A DNA stretch of 64,000 nucleotides from an uncultured Desulfovibrio sp. (GCA_900541395.1 UQJT01000010.1:9778-73777), one strand, 5' to 3'. Shown: positions 25,883 through 34,059, counted from the stretch's first letter. The notes: generated by a model from the sequence alone, not told the origin. Numbers and translations: made by a program.

Positions 25883-26797
25883 ATGAGCCAACATCTTGAG
25901 CAGCTGAGCGACAAATGGTACCCCCTGCTGGCCGCCTCCTCCATGATACCCGGCGTCATCGCCACCACCCTGAGCCAGGGCGGCACGCGGCCGGTATGGA
26001 ACCTGGAAACCGAGGACACGCAAACCATGTTGATGGCCTGGCCGGAACGTTCCCTGCTGCGTTCGGGCGTGGTGGTCAAGGGCCCGCGCGAGGGTCGACT
26101 GGACCCCATCGCGGTGGTGCCGTTGCTGGAGGGTTTTCCGAACTCGCTCACCGTGGTCGACGTTCATTCCTGGGGAGAGGGCGGCGAACAGGGGGAAGTG
26201 CTGGCTCAACCCCAGGACGAGGCTGAACCGTTATGGTTCTTTGATCCGCTTTTCTTCCGCGACGCCCGCGTGGACCTGACCCCCGGCGTGACGCAGACCT
26301 TTTACCTGGCCGGACTGTGCCTGGGCATCCGGCGCGCTCTGCTGGACGAAATGACCGTGACCAAGGGCCCCATGTACGAAGCCCACGCCGCCAAGTGGAT
26401 GGAAGCTCATCCGGACAAGACCCGACTGGATGTGCCGCCGCTTAAGGTGTCGCTGAACGGAATGCGCGTGCTCGGTCCCACGGAGCGTTGCAGCGAATAC
26501 CAGGGCCGGGTGCGCATCTACGACGTGGACAGCTTTGAATTCGGACCTGAGGGAGCCCGGGAAAAGGTGTATCGCTTCGGCGCCACCTTCGGAGCCGCGG
26601 ACACGCCGCTGCACCTCATCCTGTACGCGCCGGAACGTATCTGCTTCAAGGGGTACGAGCCCAAGGAGGGACATGAGGTGGACGTGGTGTTCTGGATGCA
26701 GGGCCGTGTGGTGGATGCCGGCGACGAGGCCCCGGAGATGGTGGACGATCCCGATTTGGACGGTTTTGAACAACCTGGTTCCGGTACTGCCGAGTAA
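25883..26797 (+). CDS. Protein of unknown function
   Basis: A 304-residue soluble protein with no signal peptide or membrane segment and no motif I recognise. It begins MSQHLEQLSDKWYPLLAAS. A middle segment (FYLAGLCLGIRRALLDEMTV) and a later beta-rich part (YQGRVRIYDVDSFEFGPEG, LHLILYAPERICFKGYEP) look like folded domains, and the last 30 residues are acidic. Codon use matches its G+C-rich neighbours, so it looks native and not acquired. It stands alone between the MFS gene and the second repeat copy; 25754-25882 contains only short G+C-rich sequence. Confidence 0.75.
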   Translation: MSQHLEQLSDKWYPLLAASSMIPGVIATTLSQGGTRPVWNLETEDTQTMLMAWPERSLLRSGVVVKGPREGRLDPIAVVPLLEGFPNSLTVVDVHSWGEGGEQGEVLAQPQDEAEPLWFFDPLFFRDARVDLTPGVTQTFYLAGLCLGIRRALLDEMTVTKGPMYEAHAAKWMEAHPDKTRLDVPPLKVSLNGMRVLGPTERCSEYQGRVRIYDVDSFEFGPEGAREKVYRFGATFGAADTPLHLILYAPERICFKGYEPKEGHEVDVVFWMQGRVVDAGDEAPEMVDDPDLDGFEQPGSGTAE

Positions 26798-26813
26798 AAA
26801 AACTTGCTCTCTT

Positions 26814-26950
26814 TAGAGTATTTTGCTTTTGAAATTGTCCCATTTCAAAAGCGGCGCTGCCGTCATTTCGCCTGAAAAGCGTGGTTTTCAGGCTCATTCG
26901 GCGCGGGCGGCCGCCGGAGCGGTTGCCGTTTTCAACAGCAAACCGCTCTA
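26814..26950 (+). repeat. Dispersed structured repeat, copy 2 (137 bp)
   Basis: It is the direct-orientation partner of 20097-20245, with one substitution and lacking a 12-base stretch. It has the same TAGAG...GCTCTA ends and internal stems. It begins 16 bases after the stop of the preceding gene, as copy 1 begins at the flgH stop. The sequence from 26951 to 27125 has no gene I can support. Confidence 0.85.
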
Positions 26951-27125
26951 GCCGCAAAACGTTTTACGCGACGGCTGAGGGCGTCGCGACGCCTCGTCCC
27001 CGGTGTCGTCGCAGTGTGCTGGCGGCATAGGGTTCGGTTTCCGGCGTGAAACTTGCGAACCGGAGCATCTGTTCATGTAAATCTTGAAGTTAATCTGTTC
27101 TAATGCGGAGCGGCGAGCGGGCTGC

Positions 27126-27156
27126 CCAAAGAGCGTCCCCGCGGGACGCTCTTTGG
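27126..27156. terminator. 14-bp perfect hairpin
   Basis: CCAAAGAGCGTCCC (27126-27139) pairs perfectly with GGGACGCTCTTTGG (27143-27156) across a 3-base loop. It lies 25 bases beyond the stop of the minus-strand gene at 27182 and is probably its terminator. Confidence 0.6.
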
Positions 27157-27181
27157 TTTGTTGCGCCCGTCGCTTCGCAAG

Positions 27182-27457
27182 TCAGGAGCTTTTTCTTCGC
27201 GCGGCCTCGCGTTCGGCGCGGCGGCGAGCCTTGCGCACGGCGAAGCGACCACGCTTTTTGGCCAGAATAAGGGGCTGCATGGCCAGCTCCATGCGGGCCA
27301 CATGCCGGGCGAAGGTGTGGGCGGCCACCAATTGGCGGCGGGAAAGCTGGCGTAAGACGTAAAACCAGCTCAGATCGACGGATAAGAGAATTTCGGCCGT
27401 CGTATCCGGCGCGCCTTGAAGAGAAGCGGGTAAATTGTTAGACTGCGAATCAGCCAT
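27182..27457 (-). CDS. Small very basic protein of unknown function
   Basis: A 91-residue protein starting MADSQSNNLP. AAGGAGG lies seven bases before the ATG at 27457, which decides this start over the ATG at 27463 that touches the site. The middle (LLSVDLSWFYVLRQLSRRQLVAA) is helical and the last 27 residues carry many Arg and Lys (KKRGRFAVRKARRRAEREA), so nucleic-acid or ribosome contact is conceivable. I recognise no family. The strong ribosome-binding site and flanking hairpins support it being real. Confidence 0.65.
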   Translation of the reverse strand: MADSQSNNLPASLQGAPDTTAEILLSVDLSWFYVLRQLSRRQLVAAHTFARHVARMELAMQPLILAKKRGRFAVRKARRRAEREAARRKSS

Positions 27458-27492
27458 GACCATACCTCCTTGTAAGGTTGGTTTGTGGTCAG

Positions 27493-27521
27493 GTCCGGCG
27501 GAATTCGGTTTTCCGCCGGAC
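27493..27521 (-). other. Leader hairpin of the small basic protein gene
   Basis: GTCCGGCGGAA and TTCCGCCGGAC form an 11-bp perfect stem about 36-64 bases before the start at 27457. Just upstream is a 14-base palindrome TTGTATGGATACAA (27558-27571) that could be an operator. Between 27572 and 27960 I see no supportable gene; two short frames there look like chance. Confidence 0.45.
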
Positions 27522-27965
27522 TGCCGCGTTAAAAAGGGATGCTTGTCTTTATTGTTGTTGTATGGATACAATAAGCGGATGGAGTATCATCGTTTGCCGG
27601 AATCCGTACCTCCTGCCGACTTTGCGTAGGGTATTCGGCGCAAAACGCCTGCGGGCCAAGGGGGGGGGCGTGTTGGGCTTTGCCGTGTTCGATTTCGGGC
27701 ATTTTTTGAAGTGTTTTCTCCTGCATAATTCAAAATGAGGCCGTCCGAATGGGGTGAATAATGGTTCCCCTTGCAGAAAGCGAAAGAAGTTGATATGTTT
27801 CTTAATAGAAACAAAAATAGGCGCTTATCGCGGCAACTGGAATGTTGCTCGGCTGTTCTTCCGAAGATTGGCCCCGGCAGACGCGAGAAGCAGGTTTTCG
27901 TCCGGAGCCGGGCGTTCATCGCCTGAACCTGAAATAGAACCATCAACACGTGTTTCTGGGTTTTG

Positions 27966-28030
27966 ACCATATTTTTAGGTTTATGTCAATATAAAAATAG
28001 TATTATGGGTCTATTGACTAAAAATATGGT
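27966..28030. promoter_or_regulatory. Nested inverted-repeat operator of the S24-type repressor
   Basis: Two nested perfect inverted repeats frame the leader of the next gene: ACCATATTTTTAG (27966-27978) with CTAAAAATATGGT (28018-28030), and GTCAATA (27985-27991) with TATTGAC (28012-28018). The region is A+T-rich amid G+C-rich surroundings and includes TATTAT-like -10 sequences. It is 32 bases from the repressor start, so self-regulation is likely. Confidence 0.7.
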
Positions 28031-28061
28031 TTATCGGAGACTGGGGCACGGAGGTATGTCC

Positions 28062-28799
28062 ATGAACAAGCAGGTACAATCCATTCCGGCCGAGATCGCT
28101 CGCTCCGAGCCCGCTCCGACTTTGGCGGAGCGTCTGCGCATCGCGCGAGGCAGGCAAAGCCAGGCCGCTTTTGCCGCCTCCCTTGGCGTGCACAAGAATT
28201 CCATCGGCAGCTATGAAAGCGGCAAAACAAAACCGGACAGTGAATTTCTGGCTCGGGTGTGCGGCGTATGCGGGGTCAGTCCCGACTGGTTGCTGTTGGG
28301 GGAAGGGCCGTATCGTCGAGAGGAAAGCCCTGCGTCCGTCGAGCTGACCGAATCCGGACCGGCGGCGGACAAGGCGGAAGCGGGTCCGGCCGTCATGTTC
28401 GTGCCCGTCACCGGGCTGGCCCATTGCGGCATCGAGGGGTGGTACAATCCCAGCCCGCTGGCGCTCAGCGTGTCCGTGCCTCCGCATTATTCCCGTCAGG
28501 GCGATATGCTGGCCGTCATCGCCGTCGGCAACAGCATGATCCCCGACGGCATACGCGAAGGCTATGTGGTGATGTGCGATTGCGGCCGGGAGCCTGCCCG
28601 GGACGACGCCGTGTTTGTGGAAAAGCTCAACGGCAGCGCCTCCATCAAGCGCTATGTGGATCGGGATGAAGAATGGCTCTATCTTCAAGGTTGGCTGAAG
28701 CCGAACGAGCGCGGCGAACAACTCCCCTATTCCGACCAACTGCGGCTGGATTCCATCAAGCGTATGGCTCCCGTGGTATTCGTGCAACGCCGGGGGTGA
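28062..28799 (+). CDS. XRE-type repressor with S24 (LexA/CI-like) self-cleavage domain
   Basis: A 245-residue DNA-binding regulator. Residues 20-75 form an XRE helix-turn-helix (LAERLRIARGRQSQAAFAAS, then NSIGSYESGKTKPD). Residues about 113-243 are a peptidase S24 domain with a Cys-Gly bond in GLAHCGIEGW (122-123), the nucleophile serine in VGNSMIPDGI (S158) and the general-base lysine in SIKRYVD (K196), 38 residues apart as in LexA-type proteins. GGAGG fixes the start at 28062, not 28056. The gene stands alone with a large symmetrical operator upstream. It may be a prophage-type or stress repressor; no phage genes are adjacent. Confidence 0.88.
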   Translation: MNKQVQSIPAEIARSEPAPTLAERLRIARGRQSQAAFAASLGVHKNSIGSYESGKTKPDSEFLARVCGVCGVSPDWLLLGEGPYRREESPASVELTESGPAADKAEAGPAVMFVPVTGLAHCGIEGWYNPSPLALSVSVPPHYSRQGDMLAVIAVGNSMIPDGIREGYVVMCDCGREPARDDAVFVEKLNGSASIKRYVDRDEEWLYLQGWLKPNERGEQLPYSDQLRLDSIKRMAPVVFVQRRG

Positions 28800-29052
28800 G
28801 CCTTTCGCAACCGCGGGAGCATGCGCGTCGGTGCGTCTGGAGCGTCTCTTCCGTCGTGGAGCCTCAGGGCGCGCAAGCCGTCTGTGGTCTAGCCCGCCTT
28901 TGCTGAACAGGAAAGACCGCTGCTTTTGGCGCCGTCATGACTGCCGAAAAGCCGTCCATCAAAAGCAAGGCATCGTTTTTTCAAAGAAGGATTTTTCTTC
29001 CGCTCGGCACAGGCGAGGTGCCGCGCTCTTGCCTTTTAGGCGGGTGGGCGAT

Positions 29053-29682
29053 ATGGCCTGGCTTATGATCATCCCGCTTCACCCCGCCGCTACAGAGCGC
29101 ATCCGTTTTCGTCCGTGGACTCTTGCCGACCGCCCGGCCTTCCGGCGTATGAATCGGGATCGGCAGGTTATGGAGTTTTTTCCCTCCCCCCTGTCTGCCA
29201 AGGCGAGCGACGCGTTGTTGGAACGCCTCATGGCCCATCAGACGCGGGAAGGGTTCGGCGTATGGCCGCTGGAGATCGGCGTGGGGCCGCACGAAGCCGC
29301 TCCGGCAGCGGGCTCGAACGCGGGACAGGCTGCCGGAACAGGCGAAAAGAATTATGTATGGGCGGGATTCGTGGGGTTGCTGCGAGTACGGCCGGATATG
29401 CCGTTCGCCCCGGCCGTGGAAATAGGCTGGCGACTTCTGCCCGCTTTCTGGGGGCGGGGCTATGCCGCTGAAGCGGCCCGCGCCTGCCTGGATTTCGGGT
29501 TTCGGGCGCTGGGGCTGGAGGAAATCGTGGCCTTCACCGTGCCGGGCAACCGGCGTTCATGGCGGCTTATGGAGCGGTTGGGCATGAACCGCGAACCGGA
29601 CGGCGACTTCGATCATCCCGCCCTGCCGGACGGCCACCCCCTACGCCGCCATGTGCTGTACAGGATTGAAGCAAGAGTCTGA
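29053..29682 (+). CDS. GNAT acetyltransferase, RimJ/RimL type
   Basis: A 209-residue acetyl-CoA-dependent N-acetyltransferase. The RimJ/L pattern is clear: TERIRFRPWTLADRPAFRRM at the start, EIGWRLLPAFWGRGYAAEAA as the acetyl-CoA loop, and VAFTVPGNRRSWRLMERLGM near the end. An Ala/Gly-rich insert of about 20 residues interrupts the middle (about 82-98). The start is at 29053, or 29065 at the second ATG; the frame open to 28831 upstream is not family-like. The substrate is unknown. The preceding gap 28800-29052 holds no clear feature. Confidence 0.82.
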   Translation: MAWLMIIPLHPAATERIRFRPWTLADRPAFRRMNRDRQVMEFFPSPLSAKASDALLERLMAHQTREGFGVWPLEIGVGPHEAAPAAGSNAGQAAGTGEKNYVWAGFVGLLRVRPDMPFAPAVEIGWRLLPAFWGRGYAAEAARACLDFGFRALGLEEIVAFTVPGNRRSWRLMERLGMNREPDGDFDHPALPDGHPLRRHVLYRIEARV

Positions 29683-29776
29683 AGAGATTCCGATTTCAGG
29701 CGGGCAAGCTGCGGGTCAAAATACAGGGGGCGGCCCGCAGACAGTTTCAATGGCAAAGCGCTCTGGCGCGTTACGT

Positions 29777-30607
29777 TCACCCCTTTGCGGGCAAAAGGCG
29801 GCCGCAGTACTCCACCCAGTCGCCGTAGGGTTGAAAGCCCATGCGTCGGTACAGGTGGAGGCCGTCTTCCGACGCCTGGAGCGTGGCGTGGGTGAAGCCG
29901 GCGGCGCGTAGATCGACCAGAGCCGCCCATAGCAGACGGGAAGCAAAACCTTGCCGCCGATGTCGGGCGGGCGTGACCAGACCGTATACTCCGGCCAAGG
30001 TGCCGGGGCCCAGGCGAAATTCCGCGCCGCACACCGCTTCGCCGTCGGCATAACCCACCACGAAGCGCAGGGGGCAACGCGGGGTCAGCAACGCGGCCTC
30101 GGCCCCGGCATAGGCCTGCGTCACGCAGGTATCGGGCGGTTCCCAGTTGGCGGCCAGCAGAGCGGCGTACGCGGCCAGTTCCGAGGGATGACGCGCGGGA
30201 CGCACGGTCAGAGGAACGGCCGTATCGGGTTCTTGGCCGGACAGGCGGGACAAATCGAGATTCATGCCCACGGAAACTTCTTCCCGGCGCAGCCCTCGTC
30301 TTTCGAGCTCCGCTCCCAGATTGTCGGGTTCGGTATCCGGACCCAGCCACCAAGTGAAAGGACGGCCCTGGAAAAATTTTTCCAGCGCGAGCAGGCGGGC
30401 GTCGAAGCCGCGTCCTTCAGGCAGGCGGAGCCGGGTAATTTTATTGAAAGTATCACAGGGAAGGCCGCTGTCGACCAAAAGCGCGTCGACTTCGGCGCGC
30501 GTTCGGCCTCCGGGCAGATGGGCGGGCACAAAGGCCAGATGGCCGTAAAGATTCCGGCCAAGTCCGGCAAGAGACAGCGGAAAGCGGGACGACACGGCGA
30601 AAGTCAT
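29777..30607 (-). CDS. GNAT-family acetyltransferase
   Basis: A 276-residue protein whose C-terminal half is a GNAT domain: CGAEFRLGPGTLAGVYGLVT leads into the acetyl-CoA motif PARHRRQGFASRLLWAAL, followed by TLQASEDGLHLYRRMGFQPY. The N-terminal half (about 1-125) looks like a divergent or substrate-recognition domain, as in two-domain GNAT enzymes. It converges on the RimJ/L-type gene and ends 94 bases from it. The substrate is unknown. Confidence 0.8.
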   Translation of the reverse strand: MTFAVSSRFPLSLAGLGRNLYGHLAFVPAHLPGGRTRAEVDALLVDSGLPCDTFNKITRLRLPEGRGFDARLLALEKFFQGRPFTWWLGPDTEPDNLGAELERRGLRREEVSVGMNLDLSRLSGQEPDTAVPLTVRPARHPSELAAYAALLAANWEPPDTCVTQAYAGAEAALLTPRCPLRFVVGYADGEAVCGAEFRLGPGTLAGVYGLVTPARHRRQGFASRLLWAALVDLRAAGFTHATLQASEDGLHLYRRMGFQPYGDWVEYCGRLLPAKG

Positions 30608-30675
30608 GCAATCTGCGGAAAAACGCCCGAAACCGCGATACGGTCCGGGCTGCGGCAGGACGGGGTGAGGGCCGT

Positions 30676-30951
30676 CTATTCGTTGAGAAATTCTTTAAGT
30701 TCCTTGCCCGCGCGGAAGAAGGGCAGGCGTTTGGGCTGCACTTCCACTTTTTCGCCCGTACGGGGGTTGCGACCGGCGTATGCTCCGTATTCTTTGATCT
30801 TGAAGCTTCCGAAGCCGCGGATTTCGACCCGATCGCCCTGAAGCAGCGCTTCCTTCATGCAGTCGAAGAAGGTGTTGACCACCAAGGTGGCTTCGTCCAT
30901 CGAAATATCCGACTGCTCGGCAAGGGTTTTGATCAATTCGCTTTTATTCAT
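30676..30951 (-). CDS. HU/IHF-family DNA-binding protein
   Basis: A 91-residue nucleoid protein that bends DNA as a dimer. The family is evident from NKSELIKTLAEQSDISMDEA, the RIEIRGFGSF-like segment DRVEIRGFGSFKIKEYGAYA and the arm GRNPRTGEKVEVQPKRLPFF with its intercalating proline. Length and the R-N-P-R-T-G arm fit both HU and IHF-beta-like proteins; I cannot separate them here. The ATG is at 30951. Confidence 0.93.
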   Translation of the reverse strand: MNKSELIKTLAEQSDISMDEATLVVNTFFDCMKEALLQGDRVEIRGFGSFKIKEYGAYAGRNPRTGEKVEVQPKRLPFFRAGKELKEFLNE

Positions 30952-31023
30952 GGCGTCTCCGTCGCGGCAAAGACTGAGAGTTTCGGCGGGCTCCGGCGAT
31001 CCGTCCGCGCGTTCGAATCGTTT

Positions 31024-31040
31024 GGGCGGACGATCCGCCC
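31024..31040. terminator. Short hairpin between the FlhG-like gene and HU
   Basis: GGGCGGA and TCCGCCC pair perfectly around CGA. It lies about 55 bases beyond the stop of the FlhG-like gene on the minus strand and just upstream of HU. No U-run follows. Confidence 0.35.
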
Positions 31041-31094
31041 CCGGTGATCCATTACTGGGCCTTAATGTTTGACAAACTAACCCGGTTCGAGGCG

Positions 31095-31904
31095 TTAGGC
31101 AAGGGGGCGCAGCACCGGCCGGGCGCGCAAAGTTTCAAGCATGGAAGCGCGCACCTTGAGCAGGCGCTGGGCCAGGGTCAGTATATCGTGCGCGGCGGGC
31201 GAATTGGGATACAGATCCAGAAGCGGGCGCTGTCGCCTGACGGCCTCGGGCATTTTGGGATCGCTGCGCACAGATCCCAGCAAGACCGGCGTGAAGCCCA
31301 AAAAATGTTCGCAAGCCATGCTGAGACGCTGGAAACAGCGCTCTTCTTCGTTGCTGTTTTCCACTTCGTTGATGACCACCAGAAAGTCTTTGACGCCCAG
31401 GCGGGTATGCAGCACTTTGATAAGGGCATAGGAGTCCGTCAGGGACGTGGGTTCGGGAGTCATGACCACCAGGCGCACGGCAGCCATGGCGGCGAAGGAT
31501 TGTACCGTACCGTGGATGCCCGCGCCGAGATCCAGCAGTACCATATCGTACTGTTCCAAAGCCGGTTCCAGGCGGCGCAGCAACATGTCGCGCATGTCGG
31601 CGTCCATTTCGGCCAGTTCCGGCACGCCTGAGGCGGCGGGCAGGATGTCGAACACGCCCCGGCCCCGATCGCTCAGGGGGTGGATGACGTCCGTGACCGG
31701 CGCGTCGCGCAGGAGCACGTCCTGCAGGTTGCCTTCGGGAGTGATGCCGAGCAGTACGTCCAGATTGGCCAAGCCCAGGTCGCAGTCCATAAGCAGCAGG
31801 GGAAAGCCGCCCCTGGACAGGGCATATCCCAGATTGAGGGCCAGATTGCTTTTGCCCACGCCCCCCTTGCCGCTCATCACGGCCACGCTCAGTGTGTCCC
31901 TCAT
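31095..31904 (-). CDS. MinD/ParA-family ATPase, FlhG-like
   Basis: A 269-residue P-loop ATPase of the MinD/FlhG/YlxH type. It has the deviant Walker A SGKGGVGKSNLALNLGYALS (KGGVGKS at 13-19), switch I/II regions DCDLGLANLDVLLG and LLDLGAGIHG, and the FlhG-like FLVVINEVENSNEEERCFQR. FlhG proteins limit the number or place of flagella together with FlhF; flhF is not here. The start codon overlaps the stop of the degenerate GGDEF gene (ATGA), so the two are translationally coupled. FlhG is the preferred call over MinD because no minC or minE is adjacent. Confidence 0.82.
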   Translation of the reverse strand: MRDTLSVAVMSGKGGVGKSNLALNLGYALSRGGFPLLLMDCDLGLANLDVLLGITPEGNLQDVLLRDAPVTDVIHPLSDRGRGVFDILPAASGVPELAEMDADMRDMLLRRLEPALEQYDMVLLDLGAGIHGTVQSFAAMAAVRLVVMTPEPTSLTDSYALIKVLHTRLGVKDFLVVINEVENSNEEERCFQRLSMACEHFLGFTPVLLGSVRSDPKMPEAVRRQRPLLDLYPNSPAAHDILTLAQRLLKVRASMLETLRARPVLRPLA

Positions 31905-32788
31905 TGCGTACCACCGAAGAAAAGAAAGTGTTTTTCACTGGCCAGGACCAGGGTTTCCCGTTCCCGCGGCGTTTCGTCGACGCGGAACATGCGGACCCGT
32001 TCGCGCAAGCTCGCGCCGGGCATGCGCGCGGCCTGGCCGAGGGCCCCGCCTGCCCGTTCCAGCAAATCCGCGTCCGCATGATTGGGCCGGTCGCCGGCTT
32101 CGTCGTTTTCACTCTGCCCGCAGGCCTCGTCCAAAGACGCGACGCCCGCCCGCAGGCGGCAACGCAAGCCCTGAGCGGCCAGATCGCGTTCGGTTGCCTG
32201 AACAACGCGTTCGGCCACGGCCAGAGCCTGGAAGCGGCCTCCTCCGGGCAGAGCCAGGGCCAGCACTCCGGGTTGCAGGCGGCCCAACAGGTCCGGCTCG
32301 GCCGAGGCTTCCCACAAGCGCGAACTGAGCGCCCGCAGAGCGCAGGCGGCGGAACGGCGGTCCAGCGTTTCCAGGTCGCTTTGTTCAAACAGGATCAGAG
32401 CCAATGCGCGGCGCGCGTTTCGCGCGCGTTCCACTTCCGCGTTCAGGCGCTCCGTAAAAGCGGCGGCCCGCCACATGCCGGTTATGGCGTCGCGTTCGTC
32501 CGCCGTGGGGCTGTTTCCGACCGGACGTTCCTTGTCCCGCAACGGCAGGGCGAACCAACCGTCGCACTGGCCGGATATGCTTTGCCAGCGGGGCAGGTCC
32601 AGACCGGGCACCAGGCGGACCACGGCCGTCATGGCTTCGGCGTCGAGACGGGACGAGGAGCGCAACAGGTCGGCCACGCGGGCCAGTTCGCGCAGAAGCC
32701 GCTCCGGGGGGTCGGCGGCGTCCGGGCCGGCCGTTTCGACCAGGGGGCCGGCCGCCCGGACGCAGTGTTCGTCAGCGGGTATGTTCAT
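31901..32788 (-). CDS. Degenerate GGDEF-domain protein coupled to FlhG-like ATPase
   Basis: A 295-residue soluble protein. The segment from residue 100 (DAITGMWRAAAFTERLNAEV) to about 225 follows the GGDEF fold order, but the signature loop is replaced by LQPGV (171-175) within LLGRLQPGVLALALPG, so cyclase activity is very unlikely. RLRAGVASL (211-219) matches the late strand of the fold. The N-terminal 95 residues are unassigned. Its start overlaps the prfB end by 17 bases and its stop overlaps the FlhG-like start by four. It may bind nucleotide or act as a scaffold in flagellar placement; function is inferred from position. Confidence 0.65.
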   Translation of the reverse strand: MNIPADEHCVRAAGPLVETAGPDAADPPERLLRELARVADLLRSSSRLDAEAMTAVVRLVPGLDLPRWQSISGQCDGWFALPLRDKERPVGNSPTADERDAITGMWRAAAFTERLNAEVERARNARRALALILFEQSDLETLDRRSAACALRALSSRLWEASAEPDLLGRLQPGVLALALPGGGRFQALAVAERVVQATERDLAAQGLRCRLRAGVASLDEACGQSENDEAGDRPNHADADLLERAGGALGQAARMPGASLRERVRMFRVDETPRERETLVLASEKHFLFFGGTQ

Positions 32789-33882
32789 GGCGATACAGCA
32801 GATAGTCGCGCAGGAAGGGCCCGATGCGGCCGTTCAGCACGGCGTCCACGTCTCCTGTCTCCGAGCCGGTACGGTGATCCTTGACCAGTCGGTAGGGTTG
32901 CAGGGTATAGGTGCGGATCTGGCTGCCGAAGGCGATGGCGTCCTTACCCGCGTAGTCCGCCTGGCGCAGGGCGTCGCGCTTGCTGCGCTCGTGCTCGTAC
33001 AGGCGGGCCTTGAGCACGCGCATGGCGCTTTCGCGATTGCTGTGCTGCGATTTTTCGTTCTGGCACTGGACCACGATGCCGGTGGGGATATGGGTGATGC
33101 GCACCGCCGATTCCGTCTTGTTCACGTGCTGCCCCCCCGCGCCCGAGGCGCGGTACACGTCGACGCGCAGGTCGGCCTCTTTGATGTCGATGGAAATTTC
33201 GTCCCCGGCGTCGGGGATGAGGTCCACCGAGGCGAACGAGGTATGCCGCCGCCCCGAGGAGTCGAAAGGCGAGATGCGGATCAACCGATGGATGCCTTTT
33301 TCGCCCTGGAGCAGGCCGTAGGCGTTGTCGCCCTGGATGCGCAAGGTCACGCTCTTGATGCCCGCCTCGTCGCCAGGCAGGTAGTCCAGAATTTCCACCT
33401 TGAACCCCTGTTCGTCCGCCCAGCGCAGGTACATGCGTTCCAGCATTTCGGCCCAGTCCTGGGCCTCGGTGCCGCCCGCGCCGGGGTGGATGTCCAGAAG
33501 GGCGTTCATGTGGTCCGCCTCGTCCGCCAGCAGGATGGACATTTCCGTGGCTGCCAGCAGTTCATCCAGGCGGTCGGACTGTTCATTGAGCGACGCCAGG
33601 GCCTCTTCCTCGCCTTCCTCGGCCAGGTCCAGCCATTCCCCCATGTCGTCATGGCAGGTTTTCAACTCGCGAAAACGGGCCACTTCCCCTTCCAGACGGC
33701 TTTTTTCCCGCAGAACCGGCGTCAGGGCCTCCTGATCGGACCAGGCGTCCGGCCGCGAGATGATTTTTTCGATTTCTTCCAGGCGCGCCTCCCGCGAGGG
33801 GAGGTCAAAGACGCCTCCAGAGCGAGTCGAATCGTTCCGAAAGCGCGGCGCAGCGCGAACGCAGTTCTGCCAGTTGCAACAT
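32772..33882 (-). CDS. prfB: Peptide chain release factor 2 with programmed +1 frameshift
   Basis: RF2 terminates translation at UGA and UAA. The gene starts at 33882 (MLQLAELRSRCAALSERFDS), and after 25 codons meets CTT TGA C; a +1 slip there joins the long frame to give 369 residues. The long frame has the RF2-specific tripeptide SPF in RISPFDSSGRRHTSF and the hydrolysis motif GGQ in RASGAGGQHVNKTESAV. The upstream CTGGAGG acts as the frameshift stimulator. The last 17 bases overlap the next gene. Annotation that begins at an internal ATG near 33683 would lose about 65 residues. Confidence 0.95.
33804..33820 (-). promoter_or_regulatory. Autoregulatory +1 frameshift site of prfB
   Basis: Read on the minus strand, CTGGAGG is followed by CGT and the slip sequence CTT TGA C (33810-33804). 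The Shine-Dalgarno-like GGAGG, three bases before CTT, and the in-frame UGA at codon 26 match the classic RF2 feedback site: low RF2 slows termination and favours the shift. Confidence 0.95.
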
Positions 33883-33965
33883 GACGGTATCCTTTTGAGT
33901 TATCGGGGAGGCGTCGCCACCCCGCGCCCCTCCGGCAAGGGCATGATGCCCCTGCACCCCCGTCG

Positions 33966-34038
33966 GGGCCGCGCCGGTTTTGAACCGGCGGAAACGATAG
34001 CATGAAAGATGGGTTGGTGTTCAAAACCGGCGCGGCCC
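33966..34038. other. 20-bp perfect inverted repeat between lnt and prfB
   Basis: GGGCCGCGCCGGTTTTGAAC (33966-33985) and its exact reverse complement (34019-34038) enclose a 33-base loop. It lies after the lnt stop and about 80 bases before prfB on the minus strand. It could terminate or process the lptD-comM-lnt transcript ahead of prfB. Another stem, CCGGGGGGAAT/ATTCCCCCCGG, straddles the lnt stop at 34050-34072. Confidence 0.6.
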
Positions 34039-34059
34039 GAACGAGGGGACCGGGGGGAA

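Noticed and set aside
27754..27966. 70-residue plus-strand frame before the S24-type repressor
   Set aside because: It has no ribosome-binding site, no recognisable fold and odd composition; probably chance.
31011..31020. GTTCGAATCG resembling a tRNA T-loop
   Set aside because: No acceptor, D or anticodon arms can be drawn around it.
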